Source: an uncultured Atopobiaceae bacterium | GTDB lineage: Bacteria; Actinomycetota; Coriobacteriia; Coriobacteriales; Atopobiaceae | Length of the DNA: 64,000 bases | Direction: 5' to 3' | NCBI GenBank assembly: GCA_934792625.1 | Contig: CAKVON010000002.1 | Span: 1 to 64,000, forward strand | Part shown: positions 8,320 to 19,598 of the stretch, one piece after another | Layout: each line of letters begins with the position of its first letter | How positions within the stretch are numbered: the first letter of the stretch is position 1 | Position numbers and translations under genes: made by a program | The notes under the pieces: model-generated | What the model saw: only the letters and a program-made list of their open reading frames with translations | Database searches by the model: none | Told to the model about the DNA's origin: nothing

Positions 8320-9306
8320 ATGGCGGACGATCCCAGGCAGGGCCTGCTTCCCGCATATCTGGTTGTTGGCAAAGACGTTCTCAAGCGCGAGAAGGTCATC
8401 GAGCGTCTTGAGTCGCATCTCGACCCCAGTCTTCTCGACTTTAACCTTGAGCGAATCGAGGCGTCTTCGGAGGTCGAGCCCGTAGACTTCGTCGCGGGCC
8501 TCCAAACTCTTCCCTTTGGTGAGGGCTTTCGTCTTGTGGAGCTTTCTTATGGCTCGGGTTTGACCTCGGAGCTTTCGGATGCCGTCATCGACTACCTGGA
8601 TGACCCAAATCCCGCATGCGTCCTGCTTCTTGTCGGTGACTCTCAGGCCAAGAACACGCGTCTGTACAGGGCGGTAAACGAGCTCGGACCCAAGGCTGTG
8701 ATCGAGTGCGAGCCCCCACAGAAGTCGAGGGACCTATCCGCATTTGTGCAGAAGCTCGTGGTGGCTCAGGGACGCTCGATTGATGCTCCCGCGGCGAATG
8801 AGCTCGTCTCGCGTGTTGGCGATTCGACCGTGATGCTTGAGCGTACGGTGAAGACTCTTTGCGAGTTGCTTCCTGGCCAGGCGAGATTCTCTCGTTCTGA
8901 CGTGGTTGCAAATGTTGCTCGCGTCGCAGAGGTAAAGCCATTCGAACTTGTTGACGCAATGGCGTCGCGAAATTTTGCCCAGGCGATGGATCAGCTTCGC
9001 GCGATGGAGAATCCTCCCTACGTCCTTCTCCATACTCTATTCGTCAGGCGCCTGCGTGAGCTGGTTTGTGCGCGGTCGCTTTCTGCCCGTGGGCACTCTG
9101 CCTCCGTTGCCGCCGAACTCAAGCTGCCGCCAAATCGCAAGTGGTTGGCAGATGGTCTGGTGCGTGATTCGCGTAGGTTTGGTGACGGGGAGCTCGAGCG
9201 CCTTCTCGGTGAGGCCGTCAGACTGGAGGAGACCATCAAGGGCTCGGGTGACGAGTATCTGGCGCTTACGAGGTTCCTCAAGATTGCGTGCGTCGGAGGC
9301 GAGTAG
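8320..9306 (+). CDS. holA: DNA polymerase III delta subunit
   Basis: Clamp-loader subunit that opens the sliding clamp. The 328-residue protein matches HolA through its AAA+ like N-terminal half (AYLVVGKDVLKREKVIERL) and the helical C-terminal half. The ATG at 8320 follows GGGAGGGG; the in-frame GTG at 8284 has no ribosome site. comEC-holA-rpsT is a conserved neighbourhood in Gram-positive bacteria. The 156 bases after its stop hold the rpsT terminator and nothing else clear. Confidence 0.9.
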   Translation: MADDPRQGLLPAYLVVGKDVLKREKVIERLESHLDPSLLDFNLERIEASSEVEPVDFVAGLQTLPFGEGFRLVELSYGSGLTSELSDAVIDYLDDPNPACVLLLVGDSQAKNTRLYRAVNELGPKAVIECEPPQKSRDLSAFVQKLVVAQGRSIDAPAANELVSRVGDSTVMLERTVKTLCELLPGQARFSRSDVVANVARVAEVKPFELVDAMASRNFAQAMDQLRAMENPPYVLLHTLFVRRLRELVCARSLSARGHSASVAAELKLPPNRKWLADGLVRDSRRFGDGELERLLGEAVRLEETIKGSGDEYLALTRFLKIACVGGE

Positions 9307-9403
9307 TCGCTTACGATTCCGCATTCGCGGCTTTGCAGTGAGGGGAGGCTTTTGCCTTCACCCACCCTTCGGGCCATCGTTGCTTTCTCGAAGGTCAATA
9401 ACG

Positions 9404-9435
9404 AAAACGGGCGCCGACCACTAGGTCGACGCCCG
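9404..9435 (-). terminator. rpsT terminator
   Basis: On the minus strand a 12-base stem (9424-9435 with 9408-9419, one G-U pair) and a 4-base loop are followed by TTTT. It lies 28 bases past the rpsT stop. Confidence 0.85.
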
Positions 9436-9462
9436 AACTCTGAGCAATGTGTGTGACAGAAG

Positions 9463-9726
9463 TTACTTGATGGAGTTGACGAGCTTCTGGGCACCGCTCT
9501 TGCGCTGAGCGGCCTGGTTCTTGTGGATGATGCCCTTGGAAGCGGCCTTGTCCAGCAGGCGGTTGCACTTCTTGACGGCGGCCTCGGCGGCCTCGACGTC
9601 CTTGGCCTCGACGGCAGCGCGAACGCCCTTGACGGCGGTCTTCAGCTCGGAGCGGACGGCCTTGTTGCGGATGCGCGCCTTCTCGGCGGTCTTGATACGC
9701 TTCTTCTGAGACTTGATGTTAGCCAC
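9463..9726 (-). CDS. rpsT: 30S ribosomal protein S20
   Basis: Primary 16S rRNA-binding protein. The 87-residue basic helical sequence begins MANIKSQKKRIKTAEKAR, typical of S20. It starts with GTG at 9726 after AAAGGA. It is divergent from lepA, a common arrangement, with its own terminator and an extended -10 promoter upstream. Confidence 0.95.
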   Translation of the reverse strand: MANIKSQKKRIKTAEKARIRNKAVRSELKTAVKGVRAAVEAKDVEAAEAAVKKCNRLLDKAASKGIIHKNQAAQRKSGAQKLVNSIK

Positions 9727-9794
9727 GTGCTTGATCCTTTCGAAAACTAATAGGTGAGGCCTCTTTGCCGAGACACGGTGAGGTCAACTCGAAG

Positions 9795-9803
9795 AGTATA
9801 GCA
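9795..9803 (-). promoter_or_regulatory. rpsT extended -10 promoter
   Basis: The minus strand reads TGCTATACT here, an extended -10 element 69 bases before the rpsT start. The same nine bases occur in front of rpsO at 21306-21314. No good -35 is visible, consistent with an extended -10 promoter. Confidence 0.5.
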
Positions 9804-9835
9804 TGTGAACCCATCAATGGGCTATTATCTTCCTC

Positions 9836-11646
<1,811 letters not shown>

Positions 11647-11647
<1 letters not shown>

Positions 11648-12729
11648 TGGCCGCACCCAACGGCGTCGGCGCCTGTGTCGAGCTGCTTGCGACCCATGCC
11701 GCCGAGGCAGGGCTCGCGTCCGCCCTTGACCCTGCGCCACGGACCCACGACCTCACGGCACTTCTCGGCAGCAACCCGTTTCTCATGGCGCCCATGGCGG
11801 GCGTCTCGGACGCGGCGTATCGCATCATGGCGCGTGCGGGCGGTGCGGGCTTTGCCTACACCGAGATGGTCTCGGTGGCGGGCATACATTTCTCTGGCGA
11901 GAAGACCTGGGAGCTCGTGATTCCCGACGAGTGCGAGCCCGACATAGCCGTCCAGCTCTTTGGTAGCGAACCGTCCCAGTTTGCCGAGGCGGCGCATGCC
12001 GTGCAGGAGCGACTCGGAAACAAGCTCCTGCTCATCGACGTGAACATGGCGTGCCCCGTCCCCAAGGTCACCCGTAAGGGGGAGGGGTCGGCCCTGATGG
12101 GGGACCCCGACCGTGCCGCCGAGATCGTGCGCTCGGTCGCGGGTTCCTGCGACGTCCCGACCACCGTGAAGATTCGTGCCGGCAGGACCGCGGATGCCAT
12201 GGTCGCGCCCGAGTTCGCCCGTCGCATGGTCGACGCCGGCGCCGCGGCCGTCGCGGTGCATGGCCGCTTTGCGTCGCAGTTCTACCGCGGCGAGTCTGAC
12301 CGTGGCGTCGTCGAGGCCGTGGCGGGAGCCGTCGACGTGCCCGTCATCGGTTCCGGCGACGTGCTTTCCGCCCCCGCCGCGGTCGACATGGTCGAGGGCG
12401 CGGGGTGTGCCGGCGCGTTTGTCGCGCGCGGTACCTATGGCAACCCCTGGATCTTCTCGGACGCGCGGGCCCTGCTGCGCGGCGAGGCACAGGCCCAACG
12501 CGGCATCGTCGAGCGTCTGGCGGCCTTCTGCCTTCACGTGCGCCTGCTCGAGGCGACCGGTGCCCACATGGCGCGCGCCCGCAGCCTTGCCGGCTGGTAC
12601 TTGCGCGGCGTGCCCAATGCGAGTTCGTGGCGAGCGCGTGCGATGTCGTGCGTCTCGGTCGACGATTACCTGCGCTTGGCCGACGAGGTCGCCCTTGAGT
12701 GCGAGCGCGCCGGGCTGGGGTGCGACTAG
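11647..12729 (+). CDS. dusB: tRNA-dihydrouridine synthase B
   Basis: Flavoenzyme that reduces uridines in the tRNA D-loop. The 360-residue product has the Dus TIM barrel starting at NPFLMAPMAGVSD (residue 43) and the catalytic cysteine in NMACPVPK (C136), plus a C-terminal helical domain. About 42 residues precede the barrel, more than usual, but the GTG at 11647 overlapping the lepA stop is the only start that allows the conserved first strand. hemW follows one base after its stop. Confidence 0.92.
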
Positions 12730-12730
12730 C

Positions 12731-14005
12731 GTGAGCCGGGGCCTTTGGGATGGGTGGGCCGGCCCTGCGGGTTGGTCGGGTCGCTACCACGTGTCGGGCG
12801 TGGGCGCCCTTTACGTCCACGTGCCCTTCTGTGTCAGGAAGTGCCGCTACTGTGACTTTGCCTCGGTCGGGTGCGCCATGGGGTCCGCCCGACTGGAGGA
12901 GTATGTCGACCTTGCTTGCAGGCGAATCGACCGCTTGGCCGGTCTTGGCCTTCTCGGTCGCGTCAGGACGGCGTATGTCGGTGGCGGCACCCCCTCTATG
13001 CTGGGTCCGACTCTTTTGGAGAGGCTCTGCGGCAAGGTGGCTGACGCGTGCGGGCCCGTCGAGTTCAGCTGCGAGGCCAATCCCGACACGCTGACTGCCG
13101 ACGTCGCCCGGGCCATGGGTAACGCGGGCGTCACCCGCGTCTCGGTCGGTGTGCAGTCGCTCGACGACCGCGAGCTTGCGGCGCTCGGACGTCTTCACGA
13201 CGCCGACGGCGCGCTGTCCGCCATCGAGTCGGCCCGCCTGGCGGGGCTCGACGTCTCATGCGACCTGATGTGCGGGATTCCCCTTCAGACGCCCGAAAGC
13301 TGGGCGCGCACCCTTCGCCAGGCGAGCGAGAGTGGTGTTGGCCACGTGAGCGTCTACCCGCTCATGGTCGAGGATGGCACCCCGCTTGCAGCCGACGTGG
13401 ATGCCGGCAGGCTCGACGAGCCCGACCCGGACGTGCAGGCGGACCTCATGCTTCGCGCCTCCGACGCACTTCTCGCCCGTGGCTTCGACCGCTACGAGGT
13501 CGCGAGCTACGCGAAGCCTGGCAAGCGCTGCGAGCACAACGTGGCCTACTGGTCGGGCATCCCATACGCGGGTGTGGGCGTCGGGGCCTCGGGAATGTAC
13601 TCCGTCGAGGCCTATGAGCTGCTGCGCATTGCCGAGAAGTGCCTTCCTGCCGCGCCCTCCGACTGCGTGCGCGTCCGTGTCTCCGAGCGGATGGGCGCCG
13701 GTGCGAGCCGTTCGCACTTCTCGGTCGAATTCCTCGACATGCGCCAGGCAACTTGCGAGGACCTTATGCTCGGTTGCAGGATGAGCGACGGTGTCGCTCC
13801 CGGCCTCCTTGCGCACGCACGCGACGTCATGGGCGCGGACGCGGTTGACTCGGCGGTCGCCGGCGCCGTGGCCGACGGGCTTGCCAAGCCGAGCGGCGCT
13901 GGCGGCCTTGCGCCGACCCGCGATGGGTGGCTGCTTGGAAATGAGCTGTACGAGAGAATGTGGGACCTGTCCATGGGTACAATCGAAACCCGAGAGTGCC
14001 GATAG
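12731..14005 (+). CDS. hemW: radical SAM protein HemW (heme chaperone family)
   Basis: Member of the HemN/HemW radical SAM group; HemW proteins bind and insert heme rather than oxidise coproporphyrinogen. The 424-residue product has the cluster motif CVRKCRYC (C34, C38, C41), the GGGTPS segment and the C-terminal HemN domain. No histidine-rich HemN catalytic region is apparent. The GTG at 12731 is one base after the dusB stop; a later GTG at 12791 (before GALYVHVPFC) would remove 20 residues not usual for the family and is possible. hrcA, often found next, is absent before dnaJ. Confidence 0.87.
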   Translation: MSRGLWDGWAGPAGWSGRYHVSGVGALYVHVPFCVRKCRYCDFASVGCAMGSARLEEYVDLACRRIDRLAGLGLLGRVRTAYVGGGTPSMLGPTLLERLCGKVADACGPVEFSCEANPDTLTADVARAMGNAGVTRVSVGVQSLDDRELAALGRLHDADGALSAIESARLAGLDVSCDLMCGIPLQTPESWARTLRQASESGVGHVSVYPLMVEDGTPLAADVDAGRLDEPDPDVQADLMLRASDALLARGFDRYEVASYAKPGKRCEHNVAYWSGIPYAGVGVGASGMYSVEAYELLRIAEKCLPAAPSDCVRVRVSERMGAGASRSHFSVEFLDMRQATCEDLMLGCRMSDGVAPGLLAHARDVMGADAVDSAVAGAVADGLAKPSGAGGLAPTRDGWLLGNELYERMWDLSMGTIETRECR

Positions 14006-14044
14006 ACGACCCGCCGCGAGCGGGGGATTAGACCGGGGTGCCCG

Positions 14045-15133
14045 ATGGCGTCAATGAACGAGAAGGACTACTACAAGATCCTCGGCGTGGAGCAGGATGC
14101 CTCCGCCGAGGAGATTCGCAAGGCTTTCCAGCAGGTTGCCAGGAAGCTGCACCCAGACGTCAACAAGGCGCCCGATGCCGAGGAGCGCTTCAAGGAGGTC
14201 TCCGAGGCGTATGCGGTGCTTTCCGATCCCGACAAGCGCAGGCGCTACGACGCCATGAGATCGGGCAACCCGTTTGCCGCCTCCTCGACCTGGCAGCCAA
14301 CCGCACAGGGCTCTCCTGTGTCCGGGGCATGGCCCTTTGGGTGGGGCTCGCCCTTCTCGTCCGCGGGGCAGGCCAAAACCGGCCGCGCCTACAATCCCAA
14401 GGCGGGCGCCGACGTCATCTACCAGCTCGACATCGATGCCGAGACCGCGGCGAAGGGGTGCTCGCGCGGCATCACCTACAACCATTACGAGAGGTGCGGG
14501 GCGTGCGCGGGCAAGGGTTCCGTCAGCTCCGAGCGTCCCGAGAGGTGCCCCACCTGCGGTGGTACCGGACAGATCGGCGTCGACCTGTCCGACCTCTTTG
14601 GCTTTGGTGCCGTGAGCATGGTTTGCCCCGAGTGCGAGGGTACGGGCAAGGTCGTGGCCGACCCGTGCGACGTCTGCGGCGGCTCCGGCCGAAACCTCAC
14701 CGCGAGCGAGATCGTGGTCGAGATTCCCGCGGGCTCGCATGACGGCGACGAGATTCGCTTCGAGGGCAAGGGTAACGCTGGGACCAACGGCTCCGCTGCC
14801 GGCGACTTCGTCTGCCGGGTTGGCGTGCCCTCGGAGAGGCTCATGCCCCTGCAGGCCAACGGCTTCCAGCTCGTCGGCTTCTGTCTGCCGTTCCTTTTGT
14901 TTGGCGCCTTTGCCGGCGTCTTGGGTTCCATGGTCATGACCGTCATGGTCCCGCTAGTCATCGGGCTGTTTCTCGCCTTCGGCCGTGGCGTCGGCGGCAA
15001 TGTGGTGTGGTGGAAGAATGCGGGACGCTACCTGGTTGCCGGTGCCGTCAACGGTGCCGTGATGGCCCTGTTCCTCGTCACGATGGTCTCCTGCGTCTCC
15101 GGTGCGGGTCGCGCCGGCTTCGTTGGCCGCTAG
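14045..15133 (+). CDS. DnaJ-like protein with C-terminal membrane segments
   Basis: The 362-residue product starts as a normal DnaJ: J domain with HPD (36-38), a Gly/Pro/Ser-rich linker (about 74-115), and a complete zinc domain with four CxxCxGxG repeats (151-158, 169-176, 194-201, 208-215). It then has only part of the first substrate-binding domain (to about 265). The second such domain and the dimerisation tail are missing, and the C-terminus has three hydrophobic stretches (about 274-294, 296-313, 328-350). I infer an Hsp70 co-chaperone tethered to the membrane. A canonical dnaJ follows directly. Starts at 14045 or 14054 are both possible. Confidence 0.85.
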   Translation: MASMNEKDYYKILGVEQDASAEEIRKAFQQVARKLHPDVNKAPDAEERFKEVSEAYAVLSDPDKRRRYDAMRSGNPFAASSTWQPTAQGSPVSGAWPFGWGSPFSSAGQAKTGRAYNPKAGADVIYQLDIDAETAAKGCSRGITYNHYERCGACAGKGSVSSERPERCPTCGGTGQIGVDLSDLFGFGAVSMVCPECEGTGKVVADPCDVCGGSGRNLTASEIVVEIPAGSHDGDEIRFEGKGNAGTNGSAAGDFVCRVGVPSERLMPLQANGFQLVGFCLPFLLFGAFAGVLGSMVMTVMVPLVIGLFLAFGRGVGGNVVWWKNAGRYLVAGAVNGAVMALFLVTMVSCVSGAGRAGFVGR

Positions 15134-15160
15134 CAGCGTTTTGTTTGGAGAATGGTTCTG

Positions 15161-16342
15161 TTGAGTGAGAGCATGGATTACTACGAGATTCTCGGCGTCG
15201 ACCACGATGCGGACGCGCGCACGATCAAGCGCGCGTTTCTGAAGAAGGCCCGCGAGCTGCATCCCGACGTCAACAAGGCGGATGACGCCGAGGAGAAGTT
15301 CAAGCTTGTCAACGAGGCATACTCGGTGCTGTCCGACGAGCACAAGCGTGCCAACTACGACCAGTTCGGCAACCCCGATGGCCCCCAGGGCTTCGGTGGC
15401 GGCGACTACGTCGACATGTCCGACATCTTCGGCGGAATGGACATGTCCGACATCTTCTCATCCTTCTTCGGCGGGGGCGGCGGTCGCTCGAGGGGGCGCC
15501 AGGTCCGTACCGCCGGTCGCGACATGGGCATCAACCTGCGCATCACTCTTGCGGAGGCCGCGAGCGGCACCACAAAGACCATTTCCTACGACAGGCTTGC
15601 CCCTTGCGACGATTGCTCCGGCAGGGGCTTTGCCGAGGGTGGCTCCGTCACCACCTGCCCTCGCTGCCATGGCACCGGAACCGTTGTCACGGTTCAGAAC
15701 ACCATGCTCGGCCGCATGCAGACCCAGTCCGTGTGTCCCGACTGCCAGGGCACCGGCCGCATGGTCGACCATCCGTGCGAGACCTGCCAGGGGCAGGGCC
15801 GCACCCCCTCGCATGAGACCGTGAAGATCGAGATTCCCGCTGGCATCCACTCCGGCCAGAGCGTCACCGTGCGCAGCCGTGGTGAGGCCGGCGTCCGTGG
15901 CGACCGCTCCGGCGACCTCGTGGTCAGCGTCACCATCACCGATGACGATCGCTTCCGCAGGCAGGGGGACGATCTCATCTGCACCGTGGAGGTCGACGCG
16001 CTCGAGGCCATGGTCGGCTCCGCCCACGTGATCGACGGCATCCTCGAGGGCGAGCGGGTCAGGGTCGAGGTCCCCGCGGGCTGCCAGTATGGCCAGCAGG
16101 TCGTCGTCGATGGGCACGGCATGCCCCGACAGGGGACCTCGGCCCGCGGCAACCTCATCGTCCTCATCGACGTTCGCGTTCCGACCGACCTCACGCCCGA
16201 GCAGGTCGAGCTCGTCGAGGACATGGTCCGCGAGCGTGCCGACCTCGAGCGGCTCGAGTCCGCTGCCGGGAAGGACGCCCTGCGTTCCGACGATGTCGCT
16301 CGCAAGCGCAAGAAGAAGCGTCCCCGCAAGGGTGGGCGATAG
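15161..16342 (+). CDS. dnaJ: chaperone protein DnaJ
   Basis: Canonical Hsp40 co-chaperone. The product of about 393 residues has the J domain with HPD (34-36), a Gly/Phe-rich linker (FGGGDYVDMSDIFGG), four CxxCxGxG zinc repeats and both substrate-binding domains, with a basic tail KKKRPRKGGR. The start is uncertain: GGAG at 15147-15150 is spaced for the TTG at 15161, too close for the ATG at 15152, and an ATG at 15173 gives the usual MDYYEILGV. Its stop overlaps the mtaB GTG (TAGTG). Confidence 0.93.
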   Translation: MSESMDYYEILGVDHDADARTIKRAFLKKARELHPDVNKADDAEEKFKLVNEAYSVLSDEHKRANYDQFGNPDGPQGFGGGDYVDMSDIFGGMDMSDIFSSFFGGGGGRSRGRQVRTAGRDMGINLRITLAEAASGTTKTISYDRLAPCDDCSGRGFAEGGSVTTCPRCHGTGTVVTVQNTMLGRMQTQSVCPDCQGTGRMVDHPCETCQGQGRTPSHETVKIEIPAGIHSGQSVTVRSRGEAGVRGDRSGDLVVSVTITDDDRFRRQGDDLICTVEVDALEAMVGSAHVIDGILEGERVRVEVPAGCQYGQQVVVDGHGMPRQGTSARGNLIVLIDVRVPTDLTPEQVELVEDMVRERADLERLESAAGKDALRSDDVARKRKKKRPRKGGR

Positions 16343-17667
16343 TGGGCCGCGCGACCGGGCCTGTCCCCGCGCGGGTTGCATGCGTCAACCTGGGCTGTAG
16401 GGTCAATAGGGTCGAGCTGGATGACATCGCCTCCGAGCTCGAGGCCGCCGGTTGCGTCATCTGCGACGAGGCCTCTGCCGACCTCGTCGTGGTCAACACC
16501 TGCGCCGTCACGGGTGAGGCGGAGGCAAAGGCGCGAAAGGCCGTCCGACATGCGGCGGCGCTCCCGCGCATGCCCTGGGTAGTCGCCACTGGCTGCGTCG
16601 CCTCCCTTTTCGAGGACGAGGTGGCGTCGTTGGGCGAGCGTGTCGTCGTCCAGCGTGACAAGGCTCGTGTCGCGGGCGAGGCCCTTCGCCTTCTTGGCCT
16701 GGTTGCCTGCGAGGGGGACGTGGGAGCCTGCGGGCATGCGGGCACCCCGACCGGAAGGACGCGCCCCGGCGTCAAGGTACAGGATGGATGCGACAATCGT
16801 TGCACGTATTGCATCGTCTGGAAGGCGCGCGGCCGCGCGAGGTCCCTCGACTTGGACGAGGCGGTCGCCCGCGTCGCCGATAGGGTGGCGTCCGGCGCTC
16901 GGGAGGTCGTCCTTACGGGAATCAACCTCGGTCGCTATGAGTCGACCTCAGATGGCAGGACGGCCCGGCTTCCGGAACTTCTCGACAGCCTGCTGAGAAG
17001 GACGGACGTGGGCCGACTGAGGCTGTCCTCCGTCGAGCCGCAGGACATCGACATCGATCTTTTGCGCGTCATGGCAGACTCCGACGGGCGTGTCGCCCCG
17101 TTTTTGCATGTCCCGCTCCAGTCGGGATGCGATGCGACGCTCACCGCAATGAATCGTGCCTATGACACGGCGTTTTATGCGCGCATGGTGGATGCGGCAC
17201 GTTGTGCGCTGCCAGACCTCTCGCTCGGCTGCGACCTCATCGTGGGCTTCCCGGGGGAGACGGACGCTCGATTCGAGGAATCCCTATCGTTTTGCGAGCG
17301 CATGGGCTTCTCCAAGATGCATGTGTTCAGGTACTCGAGGCGCCCGGGCACGCTCGCGGCCGAGATGGACTGCCAGGTGGAACCCAGGGTCAGCGCCGAG
17401 CGAGCCCGTCGAATGCGCGGTCTTGCGGCTCGCATGCGTCGCGAGGCCGCCCTGGAACGCGTGGGGCACGAGGAGCTGGTCTTGGTCCAGGAGCCGGGCC
17501 GTGGCGTCACGGGCGGCCTTTTTGACGCGCTTGTCGACAACGGTTGCCCGGGCGAGCTCGTGAGGGCCCGCGTCGCGTCCTGCGACGGGGACCTTCTCGA
17601 CGCGCGCTTCTCGGCGGGCGGTCCGAGCGAGCCCGGTATTCGCGCGGGTGTTATTCTCGGAATGTAG
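16342..17667 (+). CDS. mtaB: tRNA t6A37 methylthiotransferase MtaB
   Basis: Radical SAM enzyme that converts t6A to ms2t6A at position 37 of tRNAs decoding ANN. The 441-residue product has the N-terminal cluster domain (CVNLGCRVN, NTCAVT), the radical SAM motif CDNRCTYC (C150, C154, C157) and a C-terminal TRAM-like region. CRVN in place of the MiaB CQMN separates it from MiaB, and two other family members (rimO, miaB) are in this window. GTG start at 16342 overlapping the dnaJ stop. Confidence 0.9.
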   Translation: MGRATGPVPARVACVNLGCRVNRVELDDIASELEAAGCVICDEASADLVVVNTCAVTGEAEAKARKAVRHAAALPRMPWVVATGCVASLFEDEVASLGERVVVQRDKARVAGEALRLLGLVACEGDVGACGHAGTPTGRTRPGVKVQDGCDNRCTYCIVWKARGRARSLDLDEAVARVADRVASGAREVVLTGINLGRYESTSDGRTARLPELLDSLLRRTDVGRLRLSSVEPQDIDIDLLRVMADSDGRVAPFLHVPLQSGCDATLTAMNRAYDTAFYARMVDAARCALPDLSLGCDLIVGFPGETDARFEESLSFCERMGFSKMHVFRYSRRPGTLAAEMDCQVEPRVSAERARRMRGLAARMRREAALERVGHEELVLVQEPGRGVTGGLFDALVDNGCPGELVRARVASCDGDLLDARFSAGGPSEPGIRAGVILGM

Positions 17668-17705
17668 CGCGCGGGTCGACGGGCCCGCTGGAACACGGAG
17701 GTTGC

Positions 17706-18686
17706 ATGGAGCCAACGCGAGTCAGACTCACCATTCCCGACTCGGTCGATCCGGCCCTGCTCATGGGCCCGGCCGACTCGCTTCTACGTAGGGTCGAATC
17801 CTCGTTTGGTGCCATGGTCTCGGTGCGCGGGAGCCAGGTCAGCGTCGTTGGTCCGGCCGATGACGTCGACTGCGTAACCTCTGTCTTCTCACGGCTCATT
17901 CGCATCGTCTCCGGCGGTGGCGTTCCGTCGGTCTCCGACGTCGACCTTCTCGTCGACCAGGTAAAGCTGGGCACGACCCCGCCCTTCTCCCTTTCCGACG
18001 ACATCCTGCTCACGTTTCGCGGCAAGGCCCTGCGTCCCAAGACCGCGGGCCAGAAGCGCTATATCGACGCCATCAGGTCGAACACCATCACGTTTGGGGT
18101 CGGGCCCGCGGGTACTGGCAAGACCTACCTTGCCGTTGCCATGGCGGTCGCCGCGCTCAAGCGCAAGGAGGTCGGCCGCATCGTGTTGGCGCGCCCCGTG
18201 GTCGAGGCGGGCGAGTCTCTCGGCTTTCTTCCCGGCACCCTCGAGGAGAAGCTCGACCCCTACGTGCGCCCCTTGTACGACGCGCTGTTCGACATGACCG
18301 ATATGGAGAAGGGCAACGCCCTTATCGAGCAGGGCGTGATTGAGATTGCCCCGCTTGCCTTCATGCGTGGCAGGACGTTCAACGACGCCTTCGTCATTCT
18401 CGACGAGGCGCAGAACACCACGCCCGAGCAGATGAAGATGTTCCTCACCAGGCTGGGCTTCTCGTCGAAGTTCGTCGTCACGGGCGACGTATCCCAGCGT
18501 GACCTTGCGGGCGAAAGCGGCCTCGAGTCCGCGCGCAGGGTTCTCTCGGGCGTCGATGACATTGCCTTTGTCGATCTTGGGCGTTCGGATATCGTTAGGC
18601 ATACGCTCGTCGGCAGGATTGTCGACGCATACGAGGCGGTCGCCTCGTCAAAAACGACTGGCAAGGGGGCACGAGATGAGCGCTGA
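17706..18686 (+). CDS. phoH: PhoH-like ATPase
   Basis: P-loop ATPase of the PhoH/YbeZ family, often encoded with the endonuclease YbeY and linked to ribosomal RNA processing. The 326-residue product has an N-terminal KH-like region, Walker A GPAGTGKT (133-140) and Walker B FVILDEAQNTT. The start at 17706 follows GGAGG. It overlaps ybeY by 11 bases, and the phoH-ybeY-dgkA-era order is a conserved rRNA/envelope cluster. Confidence 0.92.
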   Translation: MEPTRVRLTIPDSVDPALLMGPADSLLRRVESSFGAMVSVRGSQVSVVGPADDVDCVTSVFSRLIRIVSGGGVPSVSDVDLLVDQVKLGTTPPFSLSDDILLTFRGKALRPKTAGQKRYIDAIRSNTITFGVGPAGTGKTYLAVAMAVAALKRKEVGRIVLARPVVEAGESLGFLPGTLEEKLDPYVRPLYDALFDMTDMEKGNALIEQGVIEIAPLAFMRGRTFNDAFVILDEAQNTTPEQMKMFLTRLGFSSKFVVTGDVSQRDLAGESGLESARRVLSGVDDIAFVDLGRSDIVRHTLVGRIVDAYEAVASSKTTGKGARDER

Positions 18687-19182
18687 GCTTGACGTCTTTT
18701 GCGAGGACGAAGTCGCGTCGATCTTTACCGACGAGGAGCTGACTTCGCTGTGCGACGCGGTTCTTCTCGACAGGGGAGTGGAGAGGACCTGTATGGTGTC
18801 GGTCTCGTTCGTGTCGGACGAGAGCATCGCCGAGCTCAACGAGCGCTGGCGCGACGTCGCGGCACCCACCGACGTCCTGTCCTTCGAGACGGAGCGTCCC
18901 GACGACCCCGACCTCGCCCCTGGGGAGCCCTGCGAGCTTGGTGACATCGTGCTTGCCCCTGCCTATGTGGAGCGCCAGGCAAGCGACTTTGGCACGACGG
19001 TCGCCGACGAGACGCGCCTGCTTTTGGTCCACGGCATGCTCCACCTGCTTGGCTATGACCACATGGAGGAGGAAGACGCCGTGGTGATGCAGGGCATCGA
19101 GGACGAGATCCTCGCATCGCTTCCCGGTGACGGAACCCTCTCGCCCACGGTCCTCACCCGCCACAGGAGGGACGAGGCATGA
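18676..19182 (+). CDS. ybeY: endoribonuclease YbeY (rRNA maturation factor)
   Basis: Zinc-dependent RNase for 16S rRNA 3'-end maturation and ribosome quality control. The 168-residue protein has the three-histidine motif HGMLHLLGYDH (H119, H123, H129). The start at 18676 lies inside the end of phoH. Its stop overlaps the dgkA start as ATGA. Confidence 0.93.
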   Translation: MSAELDVFCEDEVASIFTDEELTSLCDAVLLDRGVERTCMVSVSFVSDESIAELNERWRDVAAPTDVLSFETERPDDPDLAPGEPCELGDIVLAPAYVERQASDFGTTVADETRLLLVHGMLHLLGYDHMEEEDAVVMQGIEDEILASLPGDGTLSPTVLTRHRRDEA

Positions 19183-19556
19183 TTCCCGGCTCCGACAAGG
19201 ACCACCCCTCGTTCGCGCACAGTTTCGGGTTCGCCATCCAGGGATTTCGCATGGCGGTCCGAACCGAGCGAAACATCAAGGTCATGCTTGCCGGTGCCGT
19301 GCTCGCCGTGGCTCTCGGAATCGTCGTCGGCCTCGATGCGTGCGGTTGGGGAGTGATCTTTCTTGGGTGTGGCGTGGTGCTTTGTGCCGAGCTCGTCAAC
19401 ACCTCGATCGAGACGATCGTCGACCTGGTCTCGCCCGAGTTCCACCCGCTGGCGGGCAGGGCGAAGGACATCGCCGCCGCGGCCGTCTGGGTGCTTTGCG
19501 TGATGGTCGCGCTCGCGGGCGCCGCCGTCTACCTCGGCGCACTTCTCGGCAGGTAG
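19179..19556 (+). CDS. dgkA: undecaprenol/diacylglycerol kinase
   Basis: Small integral membrane kinase, in Gram-positives mainly acting on undecaprenol. The 125-residue product has a cytoplasmic N-terminus, three membrane helices and the family core ELVNTSIETIVDLVSPEFHPLAGRAKDIAAAAV. ATGA overlap with ybeY implies coupled translation. It precedes era, as in Bacillus. Confidence 0.9.
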   Translation: MIPGSDKDHPSFAHSFGFAIQGFRMAVRTERNIKVMLAGAVLAVALGIVVGLDACGWGVIFLGCGVVLCAELVNTSIETIVDLVSPEFHPLAGRAKDIAAAAVWVLCVMVALAGAAVYLGALLGR

Positions 19557-19598
19557 GGCATCGTACGCCCTGTCGCCACCCTGACACGAAAGGCTCTC

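Noticed and set aside
15152..15160. ATG at 15152 as the dnaJ start
   Set aside because: GGAG ends one base before it, too close for initiation. The TTG at 15161 or ATG at 15173 fits better, though this is not certain.
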